Notes under the pieces: model-generated
What the model was told of the DNA's origin: nothing
Seen by the model: only the letters and a program-made list of their open reading frames with translations
The model's database searches: none
Translations under genes and position numbers: made by a program
Shown: positions 50,458 through 58,475 of the stretch, in pieces
Position numbering within the stretch: position 1 is the stretch's first letter
How the letters are laid out: the number at the start of each line of letters is the position of its first letter
Assembly (NCBI GenBank): GCA_038521345.1
Contig: JBCBKU010000004.1
Location: forward strand, 1-64,000
Origin: JBCBKU01 sp038521345
GTDB taxonomy: Bacteria; Pseudomonadota; Alphaproteobacteria; Rhodobacterales; Rhodobacteraceae
Reading direction: 5' to 3'
DNA length: 64,000 nt

Positions 50458-51353
50458 TGGCCGAGCGGTTCGGTGGAGAATTCAGCCCCGGCATGTCGCA
50501 AGGCGGCGCGGGACGCCCACCGGGCGCCCCACCCCCACCGGATTGGCGCCGCGGGCCCCGTCGGGCCCAATCACGCGTCAAGGCTCTGTTTTTCATGGCT
50601 CTGCCCATGGTCATTGTGGGTTTCACAAAGGACCCGGCCGGGCTCGCTATCAATCTGATCGCCGCCGGTCTGATCTTTCTGGCGGCTTTTCTGACCCGCG
50701 AGGGGCTCAAGGCGGAAGACGCTTACAACGATCGCCGTGTGGCCCGCCGACCGGCCATGCCGCGCAAGCTTTTCGGATCGGCAATCATCGGCGCCGGTAT
50801 CGGCTTGGCGGCCTTCGGCTCGATCGGCGGCGTGGTCTTGCCCATCCTCCTTGGCGGGCTTGGTGCGGGCCTTCACGTCTTGGCTTTCGGTCTTGATCCC
50901 TTCGCGGACAAGGGCATGGAAGGGATGGACACGTTCCAGACCGAACGCGTGGCCAAAGCGGTGGACGAGGCCGAAAAGCATCTGTCGGCCATGTCCGACG
51001 CCATTCTCCGTGCGCGTGACCGGGATCTTGAAGCCCGGGTCGAGCGCTTCTCGGCCACGGCCCGCGAGATGTTCCGCACGGTCGAGGAAGACCCTCGCGA
51101 CCTGACCGGGGCACGAAAGTACTTGGGCGTTTACCTGTTGGGAGCCAAGGACGCGACGGTGAAGTTCGCGGATCTCTATTCCCGCACTCAGGATGCCCAG
51201 GCGCGCAAGGACTACGAAGACCTTCTGAACGATCTCGAGACGTCGTTCACCGAACGCACATCAAAGATGCTTCTCGACGACCGGACCGATCTCGATGTTG
51301 AAATCGGGGTTCTGCGTGACCGGCTCGACCGCGAAGGCATCCGAACCGAATGA
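50457..51353 (+). CDS. XpaC-like membrane protein (5-bromo-4-chloroindolyl phosphate hydrolysis family)
   Basis: A 298-residue protein with two membrane hairpins: about 42-75 (VKALFFMALPMVIVGFTKDP and AGLAINLIAAGLIFLAAFL) and 100-140 (GLAAFGSIGGVVLPILLGGLGAG). The remainder is a long helical cytoplasmic part (EAEKHLSAMSDAILRARDRDL). Members of the XpaC family normally occur beside TelA-type genes, and that is the case here: telA follows after 42 bases. XpaC/TelA pairs have been linked to resistance to tellurite and other toxic anions. The catalytic nature implied by the family name is not supported by known active-site motifs. Confidence 0.85.
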   Translation: MAERFGGEFSPGMSQGGAGRPPGAPPPPDWRRGPRRAQSRVKALFFMALPMVIVGFTKDPAGLAINLIAAGLIFLAAFLTREGLKAEDAYNDRRVARRPAMPRKLFGSAIIGAGIGLAAFGSIGGVVLPILLGGLGAGLHVLAFGLDPFADKGMEGMDTFQTERVAKAVDEAEKHLSAMSDAILRARDRDLEARVERFSATAREMFRTVEEDPRDLTGARKYLGVYLLGAKDATVKFADLYSRTQDAQARKDYEDLLNDLETSFTERTSKMLLDDRTDLDVEIGVLRDRLDREGIRTE

Positions 51354-51394
51354 CAATATAACCACAACGGAACCGTCCCAGGGAGACCACCCCC

Positions 51395-52576
51395 ATGTCC
51401 ACCACCGTTCAGAAAAAAGCCGAGGCCGTCGGCAAAATCGTCGATGAGATCAACGCGGTCGTCCTTGCAGATCCCGCCCCGGCCGACGCGGTCGTGGCCT
51501 ATCAGGCGGCACAGGGCGAGAACAAAGCCGAAATCGAAAAGCGTATGGCCGAAATCGATATGGGCGACACGAACTCCATCGTGTCGTTTGGGTCGGCCGC
51601 ACAGGCAGAGCTTCAGGAAATCAGCCAAGCCATGCTGGCCGATGTCCGCAACAAGGATGTGGGCCCGGCAGGCGACAGCCTGCGTGACATCGTCACCACG
51701 ATCCGTGGTTTCTCGGTCGACGAACTGGACGTGCGCCGGAAGAAGTCTTGGTGGGAATGGCTGACCGGGCAAATGGCCCCGGCCGCAAAGTTTGCGGCCC
51801 GCTACGAAACGGTTCAGGGCCAGATCGATAAGATCACGGACAACCTTTTGCAGCACGAACACACGCTGCTGAAGGACGTCAAGTCGCTCGATATCCTCTA
51901 CGAAAAGACACTGAACTTCTATGATGAGCTGGCGCTCTACATCGCCGCCGGTGAAGAGAAGATCGAGGAACTCGACAAGACCACTATCCCGGCGAAAGAG
52001 GCCGAGGTGAACGCCGCGCCGGAAGATCAGGCGGTCATCAAGGCTCAGGAACTGCGCGACCTGCGCTCGGCCCGCGATGATCTCGAGCGTCGTGTCCACG
52101 ACCTGAAGCTTACGCGTCAGGTCACCATGCAGTCGCTGCCCTCGATCCGTCTTGTTCAGGAAAACGACAAGTCGCTTATCACCAAGATCAACTCGACCCT
52201 CGTCAACACCGTGCCACTCTGGGAAACGCAACTGGCCCAGGCGGTGACGATCCAGCGCTCGGCCGAGGCGGCCAAAGCGGTGAAAGAGGCAAGCGATCTC
52301 ACGAACGAGCTTCTGACGTCGAATGCAGAGAACCTGCGGCAGGCGAACAAGGTCGTCCGTGAAGAGATGGAGCGCGGCGTGTTCGACATCGCCTCGATCA
52401 AGGCGGCCAATGCCGAGTTGATCGCAACCATCGAGGAAAGCCTGCAGATTGCCGACGAAGGCAAGGCCAAGCGAGCCGCCGCCGAGGAAGAGCTTCAGAA
52501 GATGGAGCATGAGCTGAAAGAAACGCTCGCCTCGGCCCGTGCACGGGTCAAACCGTCCGCCGAAACCAACGGCTAA
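51395..52576 (+). CDS. TelA-type toxic anion resistance protein
   Basis: A 393-residue protein of the TelA/KlaA family. It is largely alpha-helical and probably coiled coil (TNDLLTSNAENLRQANKVVREE), with conserved DVKSLDILYEKTLNFYDELALYIAAGEEKIEELD and TRQVTMQSLPSIRLVQEN, from which PSIRLVQEN is cited as the signature. It acts in the cytoplasm or at the membrane with the XpaC-like protein. The known phenotype of relatives is tellurite resistance, with a wider role in envelope stress. It lies between XpaC-like and DUF2927 genes on the same strand. Confidence 0.92.
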   Translation: MSTTVQKKAEAVGKIVDEINAVVLADPAPADAVVAYQAAQGENKAEIEKRMAEIDMGDTNSIVSFGSAAQAELQEISQAMLADVRNKDVGPAGDSLRDIVTTIRGFSVDELDVRRKKSWWEWLTGQMAPAAKFAARYETVQGQIDKITDNLLQHEHTLLKDVKSLDILYEKTLNFYDELALYIAAGEEKIEELDKTTIPAKEAEVNAAPEDQAVIKAQELRDLRSARDDLERRVHDLKLTRQVTMQSLPSIRLVQENDKSLITKINSTLVNTVPLWETQLAQAVTIQRSAEAAKAVKEASDLTNELLTSNAENLRQANKVVREEMERGVFDIASIKAANAELIATIEESLQIADEGKAKRAAAEEELQKMEHELKETLASARARVKPSAETNG

Positions 52577-52587
52577 GGCGTCGGATC

Positions 52588-53535
52588 TTGGGCGCCCGTC
52601 GCGCCATTTCAGGGGTCGCGACAATCGCGGGGCTTGCCCTTGCGGGCTGCGCGTCCGTGCCCCTTGGACCGGCGCCCTCGCCGCCAGCGCCAGAAATCGC
52701 GGCCCCGGCGGCAATCCCGGCGCCGCGCTCGGACGCGAGCCGGGACCTCGAACGCTATTACGCCCGCGTTCAGACCAACCTGCTGTCACAAGGGCTGTTG
52801 CGCACGGATGACGGCGCCACCGATGCGCCGTTCACTGCCGACATGCTGGCCCGGAACTTCGAGCGGATCGCCCTTTTTGAGGAATACGCCACCGTTGGCG
52901 GGGCCATCGTGGCACGCGAAACCGAAAGCCGCCTGCATCGCTGGACCAGTCCCGTCCGGCTGGAGGTCTCGTTCGGCGACACCGTCGATCCGGCCAAGGC
53001 CACTGCGGATCAGGCCGCGATCCGGACCTATCTGGCGCGGCTTTCGCGCCTCGCCGGGTTGCCGATCACGCAGGTCAAGGACAACCCGAACTTCCTGCTT
53101 TTTGTCGTCACCGAGGACGAACGCCGGGCCTTGGGTCCGCGGTTGCGCGCCTTTTTGCCCGGCCTGTCCGAAGCCGCGATCCAGACCGTCACGGATCTGG
53201 ACCGGTCGAGCTATTGCCTCGTCTTTGCCATCGATCCCGGCCGGCGCGGGATCTATGACCGCGCCGTGGCCATTGTCCGGGCAGAGCACCCGGACCTTCT
53301 GCGGCTGTCATGCATTCACGAAGAGCTGGCGCAAGGCCTAGGCCTTGCCAACGACAGCCCGGAGGCGCGGCCCTCGGTCTTCAACGATGACGAGGAGTTC
53401 GCCCTTCTGACCCCGCATGACGAATATCTAATCCGCATGCTGTATCACCCCTCGCTGACCCCCGGCATGACGGCCGACGAGGCCCGGCCTTGGGTCCGGA
53501 CACTGGCCGAAGATCTGGTCGGCGGCGCAAGTTGA
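52588..53535 (+). CDS. DUF2927 lipoprotein
   Basis: A 315-residue putative lipoprotein: a short signal (MGARRAISGVATIAGLALAGC) ends with an LAGC lipobox, followed by a proline-rich spacer and a DUF2927 domain from about residue 95, including SCIHEELAQGLGLANDSPEA. That HEELAQGLG motif resembles a zinc protease HExxxxG site (H, E). The start is TTG at 52588, 12 bases after the telA stop; no ATG is in frame before the signal. Its position in the telA unit suggests an envelope role. Confidence 0.82.
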   Translation: MGARRAISGVATIAGLALAGCASVPLGPAPSPPAPEIAAPAAIPAPRSDASRDLERYYARVQTNLLSQGLLRTDDGATDAPFTADMLARNFERIALFEEYATVGGAIVARETESRLHRWTSPVRLEVSFGDTVDPAKATADQAAIRTYLARLSRLAGLPITQVKDNPNFLLFVVTEDERRALGPRLRAFLPGLSEAAIQTVTDLDRSSYCLVFAIDPGRRGIYDRAVAIVRAEHPDLLRLSCIHEELAQGLGLANDSPEARPSVFNDDEEFALLTPHDEYLIRMLYHPSLTPGMTADEARPWVRTLAEDLVGGAS

Positions 53536-53572
53536 CCGATCCACATGCGCCGCCGGCAACTTCCCGCAGGAT

Positions 53573-54328
53573 CTAGGTCCCTTCCGGACGGATCGGTTCC
53601 TCGGCCTTGCGCCGGGTAGCCCGTATCGAGGTCAAGAGCCCGACCAGACGATCCTTCAACCGGCGCGCATGAGGCATGAGGAGCGCACCCAGATCCTTGA
53701 CATAGCCCTCGGCCATGCCCGCCAGCGGTTCACCGACGGCCTTGGCCGCCACGTGTTTCAGACCTTCGATCAGCGCCGTCTCGAGGCTTTCGTCGCGATC
53801 ATATCCCGCGGCAACCATAGCGGCCCGGAAGTCCGACTTGTCGTCATCACTCATCAGCTTTTCCACCAAAGCCGCCAACGCCTTCGGCGTAATCCGGATC
53901 AACGTGGAGTCGAAGCTTGCGTCGGTGATGTGGCCCAGTTCACGCACCGTGTCCTTCAGATGCGCCTGAATGACCGGGTTCTCGATCCCAAGAACAAGGT
54001 ACTTCCCGTCTTCGGCAAAGCCCCGCGGCCGGGCAATGGCGTCACGCACCTGTGCATCGAGGTCTTCGGGTTCGGGCGCGTCGCGGATCTCAAGCTCGAA
54101 CATCAGATTGCGCGCCTTGGCCCGGCTGACGCGCAGATGGGTCATCAGGTAATAAAGGGAACCGTCGGGTTTCAGGACGCCAATCTCGCGCATCAGGCGA
54201 AACATTCTCAGGTCGTATTCCCGCGTGGGCAGCACGCCAAAAGCGGGCCGCGTCACGTCCTCGATCAGTTCCCGAAGATGCCGCTTGGCGTCTGCGGCGC
54301 TCAGATCATCGATTGCTTTCAAATTCAT
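53573..54328 (-). CDS. Unidentified cytoplasmic protein with a possible winged helix
   Basis: A 251-residue protein I do not recognise. The ATG at 54328 starts MNLKAIDDLSAADAKRHLRE; a longer frame to 54478 would run into the SPFH gene's opposite strand. Residues ~45-85 (FRLMREIGVLKPDGSLYYLMTHLRVSRAKARNLM) have the spacing of a helix-turn-helix, where the YYLMTHLRVSRAKARNL core is the best guess at a recognition helix. The C-terminal part (SLETALIEGLKHVAAKAVG, MAEGYVKDLGALLMPHARRLKDRL) is helical and basic. It is minus-strand in a plus-strand cluster, and could be a regulator or antagonist of that cluster. Confidence 0.65.
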   Translation of the reverse strand: MNLKAIDDLSAADAKRHLRELIEDVTRPAFGVLPTREYDLRMFRLMREIGVLKPDGSLYYLMTHLRVSRAKARNLMFELEIRDAPEPEDLDAQVRDAIARPRGFAEDGKYLVLGIENPVIQAHLKDTVRELGHITDASFDSTLIRITPKALAALVEKLMSDDDKSDFRAAMVAAGYDRDESLETALIEGLKHVAAKAVGEPLAGMAEGYVKDLGALLMPHARRLKDRLVGLLTSIRATRRKAEEPIRPEGT

Positions 54329-54430
54329 GTGTCGTCCAATCCAGGTTTCTGTCAAAAATGCCCTTGCGACATAGACCGACGGCCGGGCGGCCCTGTAAAG
54401 CCTCCTCCGCCGCAGAAAAGGACCGACGCC

Positions 54431-55522
54431 ATGGGCATTTTCGATTTCCTCGCGGGCGAATTCATCGATGTCATCCACTGGACCGACGATTCACGCGACA
54501 CGATGGTCTGGCGGTTCGAACGCCACGGGCACGAGATCAAGTACGGCGCCAAGCTGACTGTGCGCGAAGGTCAGGCCGCCGTGTTCGTCCATGAAGGCGT
54601 CCTGGCGGACGTCTTCACCCCCGGGCTCTACATGCTCGAAACCAACAACATGCCGATCCTGACGACACTGCAGCACTGGGACCACGGCTTTCGGTCCCCG
54701 TTCAAATCCGAGATCTACTTCGTCAACACGACCCGCTTCACCGATCTCAAATGGGGCACAAAGAACCCGATCATCCTGCGCGATCCCGAATTCGGGCCGA
54801 CACGCATCCGTGCCTTCGGCACCTATGCCGTCCGCGTTACCGACCCGGCCCGCTTCATGTCAGAAATCGTGGGCACCGACGGCGAATTCACCAAAGACGA
54901 GATCACGTTTCAGATCCGGAACATCATCACACAGGAATTCTCGCGCGTGATCGCATCCGCCGGCATCCCCGTCCTCGACATGGCTGCCAACACAGCCGAT
55001 CTGGGCAAGCTGGTTGCTCAGGCGATCAGCGCGACGATCACGGATTACGGGCTGGCGATCCCAGAGCTCTACATCGAGAACATCTCGCTGCCGCCTGCGG
55101 TCGAAGATGCGCTCGATCGCCGAACGTCCATGGGCATGGTCGGCGATCTCGGCAAGTACACGCAGTTCTCGGCCGCAGAAGCGCTGGCCCAGGGCGGCGA
55201 AGCCGGCGGCACGATGTCGGCCGGTGTCGGCGCGGGGCTGGGCATGGCGATGGGCGCGCAAATGGCGCAGCAGGGACCTTGGGGCGCACGCCCCGTGGCC
55301 CCGCCCCCACCGCCGGTGGAACATGTCTGGCACATCGCCAAGGCGGGTGAGGTCACTGGCCCCTATTCCCGAGCCGATATGGGCCGCATGGCCGCCGAGG
55401 GCAGCCTGACGCGAGAGACCCATGTCTGGACGCCGGGCCAGGACGGCTGGATGGTCGCCGAAGATGTAACCGAACTGGCGCAGCTCTTCACCGTCCTGCC
55501 ACCACCGCCACCCGGCGCGTGA
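54431..55522 (+). CDS. SPFH-domain protein with C-terminal GYF_2 domain
   Basis: A 363-residue protein of the SPFH/virion-core-protein family. SPFH covers about 20-250, with FVHEGVLADVFTPGLYML, TRIRAFGTYAVRVTDPARFM and IENISLPPAVEDALDRRTSMG. A Gly/Met/Ala linker (MSAGVGAGLGMAMGAQMAQQG) leads to a GYF_2/DUF4339 module (HVWHIAKAGEVTGPYSRADMGRMAAEGSLTRETHVWTPG, cited here by VTGPYSRADM). SPFH proteins assemble on membranes. The ATG at 54431 has an AAAGGA ribosome site. Its next gene, with two zinc ribbons and a membrane helix, is a frequent partner. Confidence 0.88.
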   Translation: MGIFDFLAGEFIDVIHWTDDSRDTMVWRFERHGHEIKYGAKLTVREGQAAVFVHEGVLADVFTPGLYMLETNNMPILTTLQHWDHGFRSPFKSEIYFVNTTRFTDLKWGTKNPIILRDPEFGPTRIRAFGTYAVRVTDPARFMSEIVGTDGEFTKDEITFQIRNIITQEFSRVIASAGIPVLDMAANTADLGKLVAQAISATITDYGLAIPELYIENISLPPAVEDALDRRTSMGMVGDLGKYTQFSAAEALAQGGEAGGTMSAGVGAGLGMAMGAQMAQQGPWGARPVAPPPPPVEHVWHIAKAGEVTGPYSRADMGRMAAEGSLTRETHVWTPGQDGWMVAEDVTELAQLFTVLPPPPPGA

Positions 55523-55605
55523 TCCCCAAGGGGCGGTGACCGCCCTTCTCGTCATCTTGGCCCGAATACGCAAACGGTCCGCCCATTCCGCCACGCACGG
55601 TCTCC

Positions 55606-56772
55606 ATGTCTGAGCCTCCGTCATCGCCCGCTCAAGTCGAAACCGAACACCGGTTCCCCTGCGATTCATGCGGGTCCGATTTGCGCTATGCGCCGGGGAC
55701 CGACCGGCTGGTCTGCGATCACTGTGGCAACACGCAGCCCCTTGAAGGCGAAGGACCGTGGAACGGGGCCATCACCGAGATCGATTTTCGTGCCGCACTG
55801 GATCAGCAGCTCGACGCGAGCGAGATCGAAGAGTTCCGTGTCGCCGCCTGCCCCAATTGCGGGGCCAAGATCGAATTCGACGCGACGATCCATGCCCGGG
55901 AATGCGCCTATTGCGCGACGCCGGTCGTTACCGATACGGGCGCTCACCGGCATATCAAGCCGAAAGGCGTCGTCCCCTTTATCCTCGATGAAGCCGAGGC
56001 GCGCCGCGCCATGACCGACTGGCTGGGCGGCCTCTGGTTCGCACCGAACGGGTTGACCGAGTATGCTCGCAAGGGGCGGAAGATGTCGGGCGTTTACGTG
56101 CCGTACTGGACCTTCGATGCCGATACCCGATCATCCTACCGCGGGGAACGTGGCACGGTCTATTACGAGACGCGGACCGTGATGCGTGGCGGCGAACGCA
56201 AGCAGGTTCGCGTCCAGAAAGTCCGCTGGCGACCGGCATCGGGGCGTGTGGCGCGGTTCTTCGACGATGTGCTGGTCCTCGCCTCGCGTTCGCTTCCCAA
56301 GCGCTTTACCGAACGGCTGGCACCGTGGGATCTCGGCCAGCTTCTACCCTATCAGCCAGAGTTTCTCGCTGGCTTCCGGGCCGAGGGCTATCAGGTTGAG
56401 CTGGCCGACGGCTTCACGCTTGCCAAGGCCCAGATGGATGCCGTGATCCAGCGCGATGTGCGCTTCGACATCGGCGGCGACCGGCAGCGCATTCACAGCA
56501 TCAATACAAAGGTGTCGGACGTGACCTTCAAGCATATCCTTCTGCCAATCTGGGTGGCGGCCTACAAATACCAGGGGGAAAGCTACCGCTTTGTCGTCAA
56601 CGGCCAAACCGGCCGCGTCGAAGGCGAACGGCCGTGGTCGATCTGGAAGATCACGCTAGCAGTGATTGCTGCGGCCCTTCTGGCCGCAGCAGTGGGGTAT
56701 GGCATCGCCTTGTCCGAGAACGGCGGCTTCGAGGCATGGCAGGGAACGCTCCCATTGCCCGGGTTGGATTGA
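55606..56772 (+). CDS. Zinc-ribbon membrane protein linked to the SPFH gene
   Basis: A 388-residue protein. It has two zinc ribbons: CDSCGSDLRYAPGTDRLVCDHC (residues ~19-40, cited by CDSCG and CDHCG) and CPNCGAKIEFDATIHARECAYC (cited by CPNCG and CAYC). The middle is beta-rich and includes VYVPYWTFDADTRSSYRGE. The C-terminus carries one membrane helix (ITLAVIAAALLAAAVGYGIAL). Such proteins occur beside SPFH and TelA-type genes and are thought to take part in membrane-associated stress responses. It is 83 bases after the SPFH gene. Confidence 0.85.
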   Translation: MSEPPSSPAQVETEHRFPCDSCGSDLRYAPGTDRLVCDHCGNTQPLEGEGPWNGAITEIDFRAALDQQLDASEIEEFRVAACPNCGAKIEFDATIHARECAYCATPVVTDTGAHRHIKPKGVVPFILDEAEARRAMTDWLGGLWFAPNGLTEYARKGRKMSGVYVPYWTFDADTRSSYRGERGTVYYETRTVMRGGERKQVRVQKVRWRPASGRVARFFDDVLVLASRSLPKRFTERLAPWDLGQLLPYQPEFLAGFRAEGYQVELADGFTLAKAQMDAVIQRDVRFDIGGDRQRIHSINTKVSDVTFKHILLPIWVAAYKYQGESYRFVVNGQTGRVEGERPWSIWKITLAVIAAALLAAAVGYGIALSENGGFEAWQGTLPLPGLD

Positions 56773-56810
56773 CCAAGTACATCGCCGAAGGACCAACGAA
56801 AGGCTGAACG

Positions 56811-57734
56811 ATGATCCTGTGTGCCGGTGAAGCGCTAATAGACATGCTGCCGCGAAAGAGCACGCAGAACGAGCCTGCCTTCGCGCCCTATCCGGGCGGC
56901 GCCGTCTTCAACACCGCTGTGGCGCTTGGCCGGCTTGGGGCACCGACGGGGTTCTTCACGGGCCTGTCGACGGACCTTTTTGGCCAGATGCTCGCCGATC
57001 GCCTGGACCAAAGCGGGGTGGACGCGGCGCTGGCGCTCAGGTCTGACCGGCCAACCACCCTGGCCTTCGTCCAATTGACCGATGGTCAGGCCAGGTATGC
57101 ATTCTATGATGAAAACACCGCTGGCCGAATGCTGGACCCGGCAACGCTGCCCGCGCTGCCGGAAACTGTTTCGGCGGTTTTCTTTGGCGGGATATCCCTT
57201 GTCGCCGAACCCTGCGGAACCGCCTACGAGGCGCTGATGATGCAGGAAGCGCCGCAGCGGGTGACCATGATCGATCCCAATATCCGGCCCGGTTTCATAG
57301 CGGACGAGGCGGCGTATCGGGCCCGGATCGAGCGGATGCTCGCAGCTGCGGACATTGTCAAAGTTTCGGACGAGGATCTCGTCTGGCTCGAGGGCACCGG
57401 TGAGACAGCCGATCTCGCGCGTGCGCTGCTGGCGCGGGGGCCGGCACTGGTCTGCGTAACGGAAGGCGCGGATGGCGTGACCGGGTACACGTCGGCACAT
57501 GGGGCGCTTCGTGCGGCTGCGCCGCAAGTGACCGTGGCTGACACTGTGGGTGCGGGTGATACGTTCAATGCCGGGCTCCTTGCCGGGCTCGCATCGGCCG
57601 GTGCGCTCAGCAAAGAGGGCTTGCGAACACTGGACGCCGAGACGCTCGGCAACGCCTTGTCGCTGGGAACCCGCGCCGCAGCGGTGACGGTCGGCCGCGA
57701 AGGTGCCAATCCGCCCTGGGCCCACGAGCTGTGA
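56811..57734 (+). CDS. PfkB-family carbohydrate kinase (fructokinase-like)
   Basis: A 307-residue sugar kinase. The N-terminal FVICAGEALIDMLP-type opening (here MILCAGEALIDMLP), the PYPGGAVFNTAVALGRLG sugar-binding region and the second family motif DTVGAGDTFNAGLLAG, with the catalytic aspartate, are present. It phosphorylates fructose or a related sugar using ATP. The dtd gene overlaps by four bases. No transporter is adjacent. Confidence 0.92.
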   Translation: MILCAGEALIDMLPRKSTQNEPAFAPYPGGAVFNTAVALGRLGAPTGFFTGLSTDLFGQMLADRLDQSGVDAALALRSDRPTTLAFVQLTDGQARYAFYDENTAGRMLDPATLPALPETVSAVFFGGISLVAEPCGTAYEALMMQEAPQRVTMIDPNIRPGFIADEAAYRARIERMLAAADIVKVSDEDLVWLEGTGETADLARALLARGPALVCVTEGADGVTGYTSAHGALRAAAPQVTVADTVGAGDTFNAGLLAGLASAGALSKEGLRTLDAETLGNALSLGTRAAAVTVGREGANPPWAHEL

Positions 57735-58174
57735 GAGCGCTTATTCAACGCGTCACCGAAGCCTCGGTCACCGTGGACAGTGCGCGTATCGCCGAGATCG
57801 GGCCAGGGCTCTTGATCCTGGTCTGCGCCTTGCAGGGTGACTCACGTGATGATGCTCGCACGCTGGCCGCCAAGATCGCAAAGATCCGCATCTTTCGAGA
57901 TGCTGAGGGTCGCATGAACCGGTCGATCCTCGACACCGGCGGCACGGCGCTTGTGGTCAGCCAATTCACCCTTGCTGCGGATACGTCGCGCGGGAACCGC
58001 CCGGGCTTTTCGGGGGCCGCCGCCCCGGAGAAGGGCAAAGCGCTTTACGAAGCGTTCGCAACCGACCTGGCCGGAGAAGGCATTGCCGTGCAAACCGGGC
58101 AGTTCGGGGCCGACATGGCGGTCGCTCTGGTCAACGATGGACCGGTTACGATCTGGTTGGATCAGACCGTGTAG
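57731..58174 (+). CDS. dtd: D-aminoacyl-tRNA deacylase
   Basis: A 147-residue enzyme that removes D-amino acids (and glycine) wrongly attached to tRNA. Starts with GTG inside the kinase stop (GTGA overlap). Landmarks are MRALIQRVTEASVTVD, VSQFTLAADTSRGNRPGF (catalytic Thr/Ser region with SQFTL) and the C-terminal FGADMAVALVNDGPVTIWLD, where VNDGPVT is the G-cisP motif region. It is a small, standard housekeeping gene. Confidence 0.95.
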   Translation: MRALIQRVTEASVTVDSARIAEIGPGLLILVCALQGDSRDDARTLAAKIAKIRIFRDAEGRMNRSILDTGGTALVVSQFTLAADTSRGNRPGFSGAAAPEKGKALYEAFATDLAGEGIAVQTGQFGADMAVALVNDGPVTIWLDQTV

Positions 58175-58178
58175 CTGG

Positions 58179-58397
58179 CTACTCGGCGGGCGTGTAGGCG
58201 ACCGGTTCGGCCTCGACCGGCGGCTTGGGCCGACGCATCGCGACGACGACACCGAGAGCAAGCGCTGCGATCGATCCGCTGGCGGCGTAGACACCGAGGG
58301 CCACAAGGAATGAGGCGCCGGCAAAAAGCGACCACGCAGCCGCCACCGATCCAACCATTATTCCAAAGGCCAAAAGCCCCAAGATCATCTTGCGCAT
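58179..58397 (-). CDS. Small two-helix membrane protein
   Basis: A 72-residue protein with two strongly hydrophobic helices (MILGLLAFGIMVGSVAAAW and FLVALGVYAASGSIAALALG) and a basic, proline-rich tail (RRPKPPVEAEPVAYTPAE). It converges on dtd, only four bases away. No family is recognised, but the charge distribution and length look like a genuine membrane protein. Confidence 0.65.
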   Translation of the reverse strand: MRKMILGLLAFGIMVGSVAAAWSLFAGASFLVALGVYAASGSIAALALGVVVAMRRPKPPVEAEPVAYTPAE

Positions 58398-58475
58398 CCC
58401 TACGCTGCCTAGCGTTCAGTCACTCAAGACACAAATTAAGGCACTATTTGGACGCGTACGCGGCGAGCCGGCGTT

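Noticed and set aside
53669..54430. Upstream in-frame extension of the SPFH gene
   Set aside because: It is antisense to the unidentified minus-strand gene. The ATG at 54431 has a good ribosome site and begins the normal SPFH sequence.
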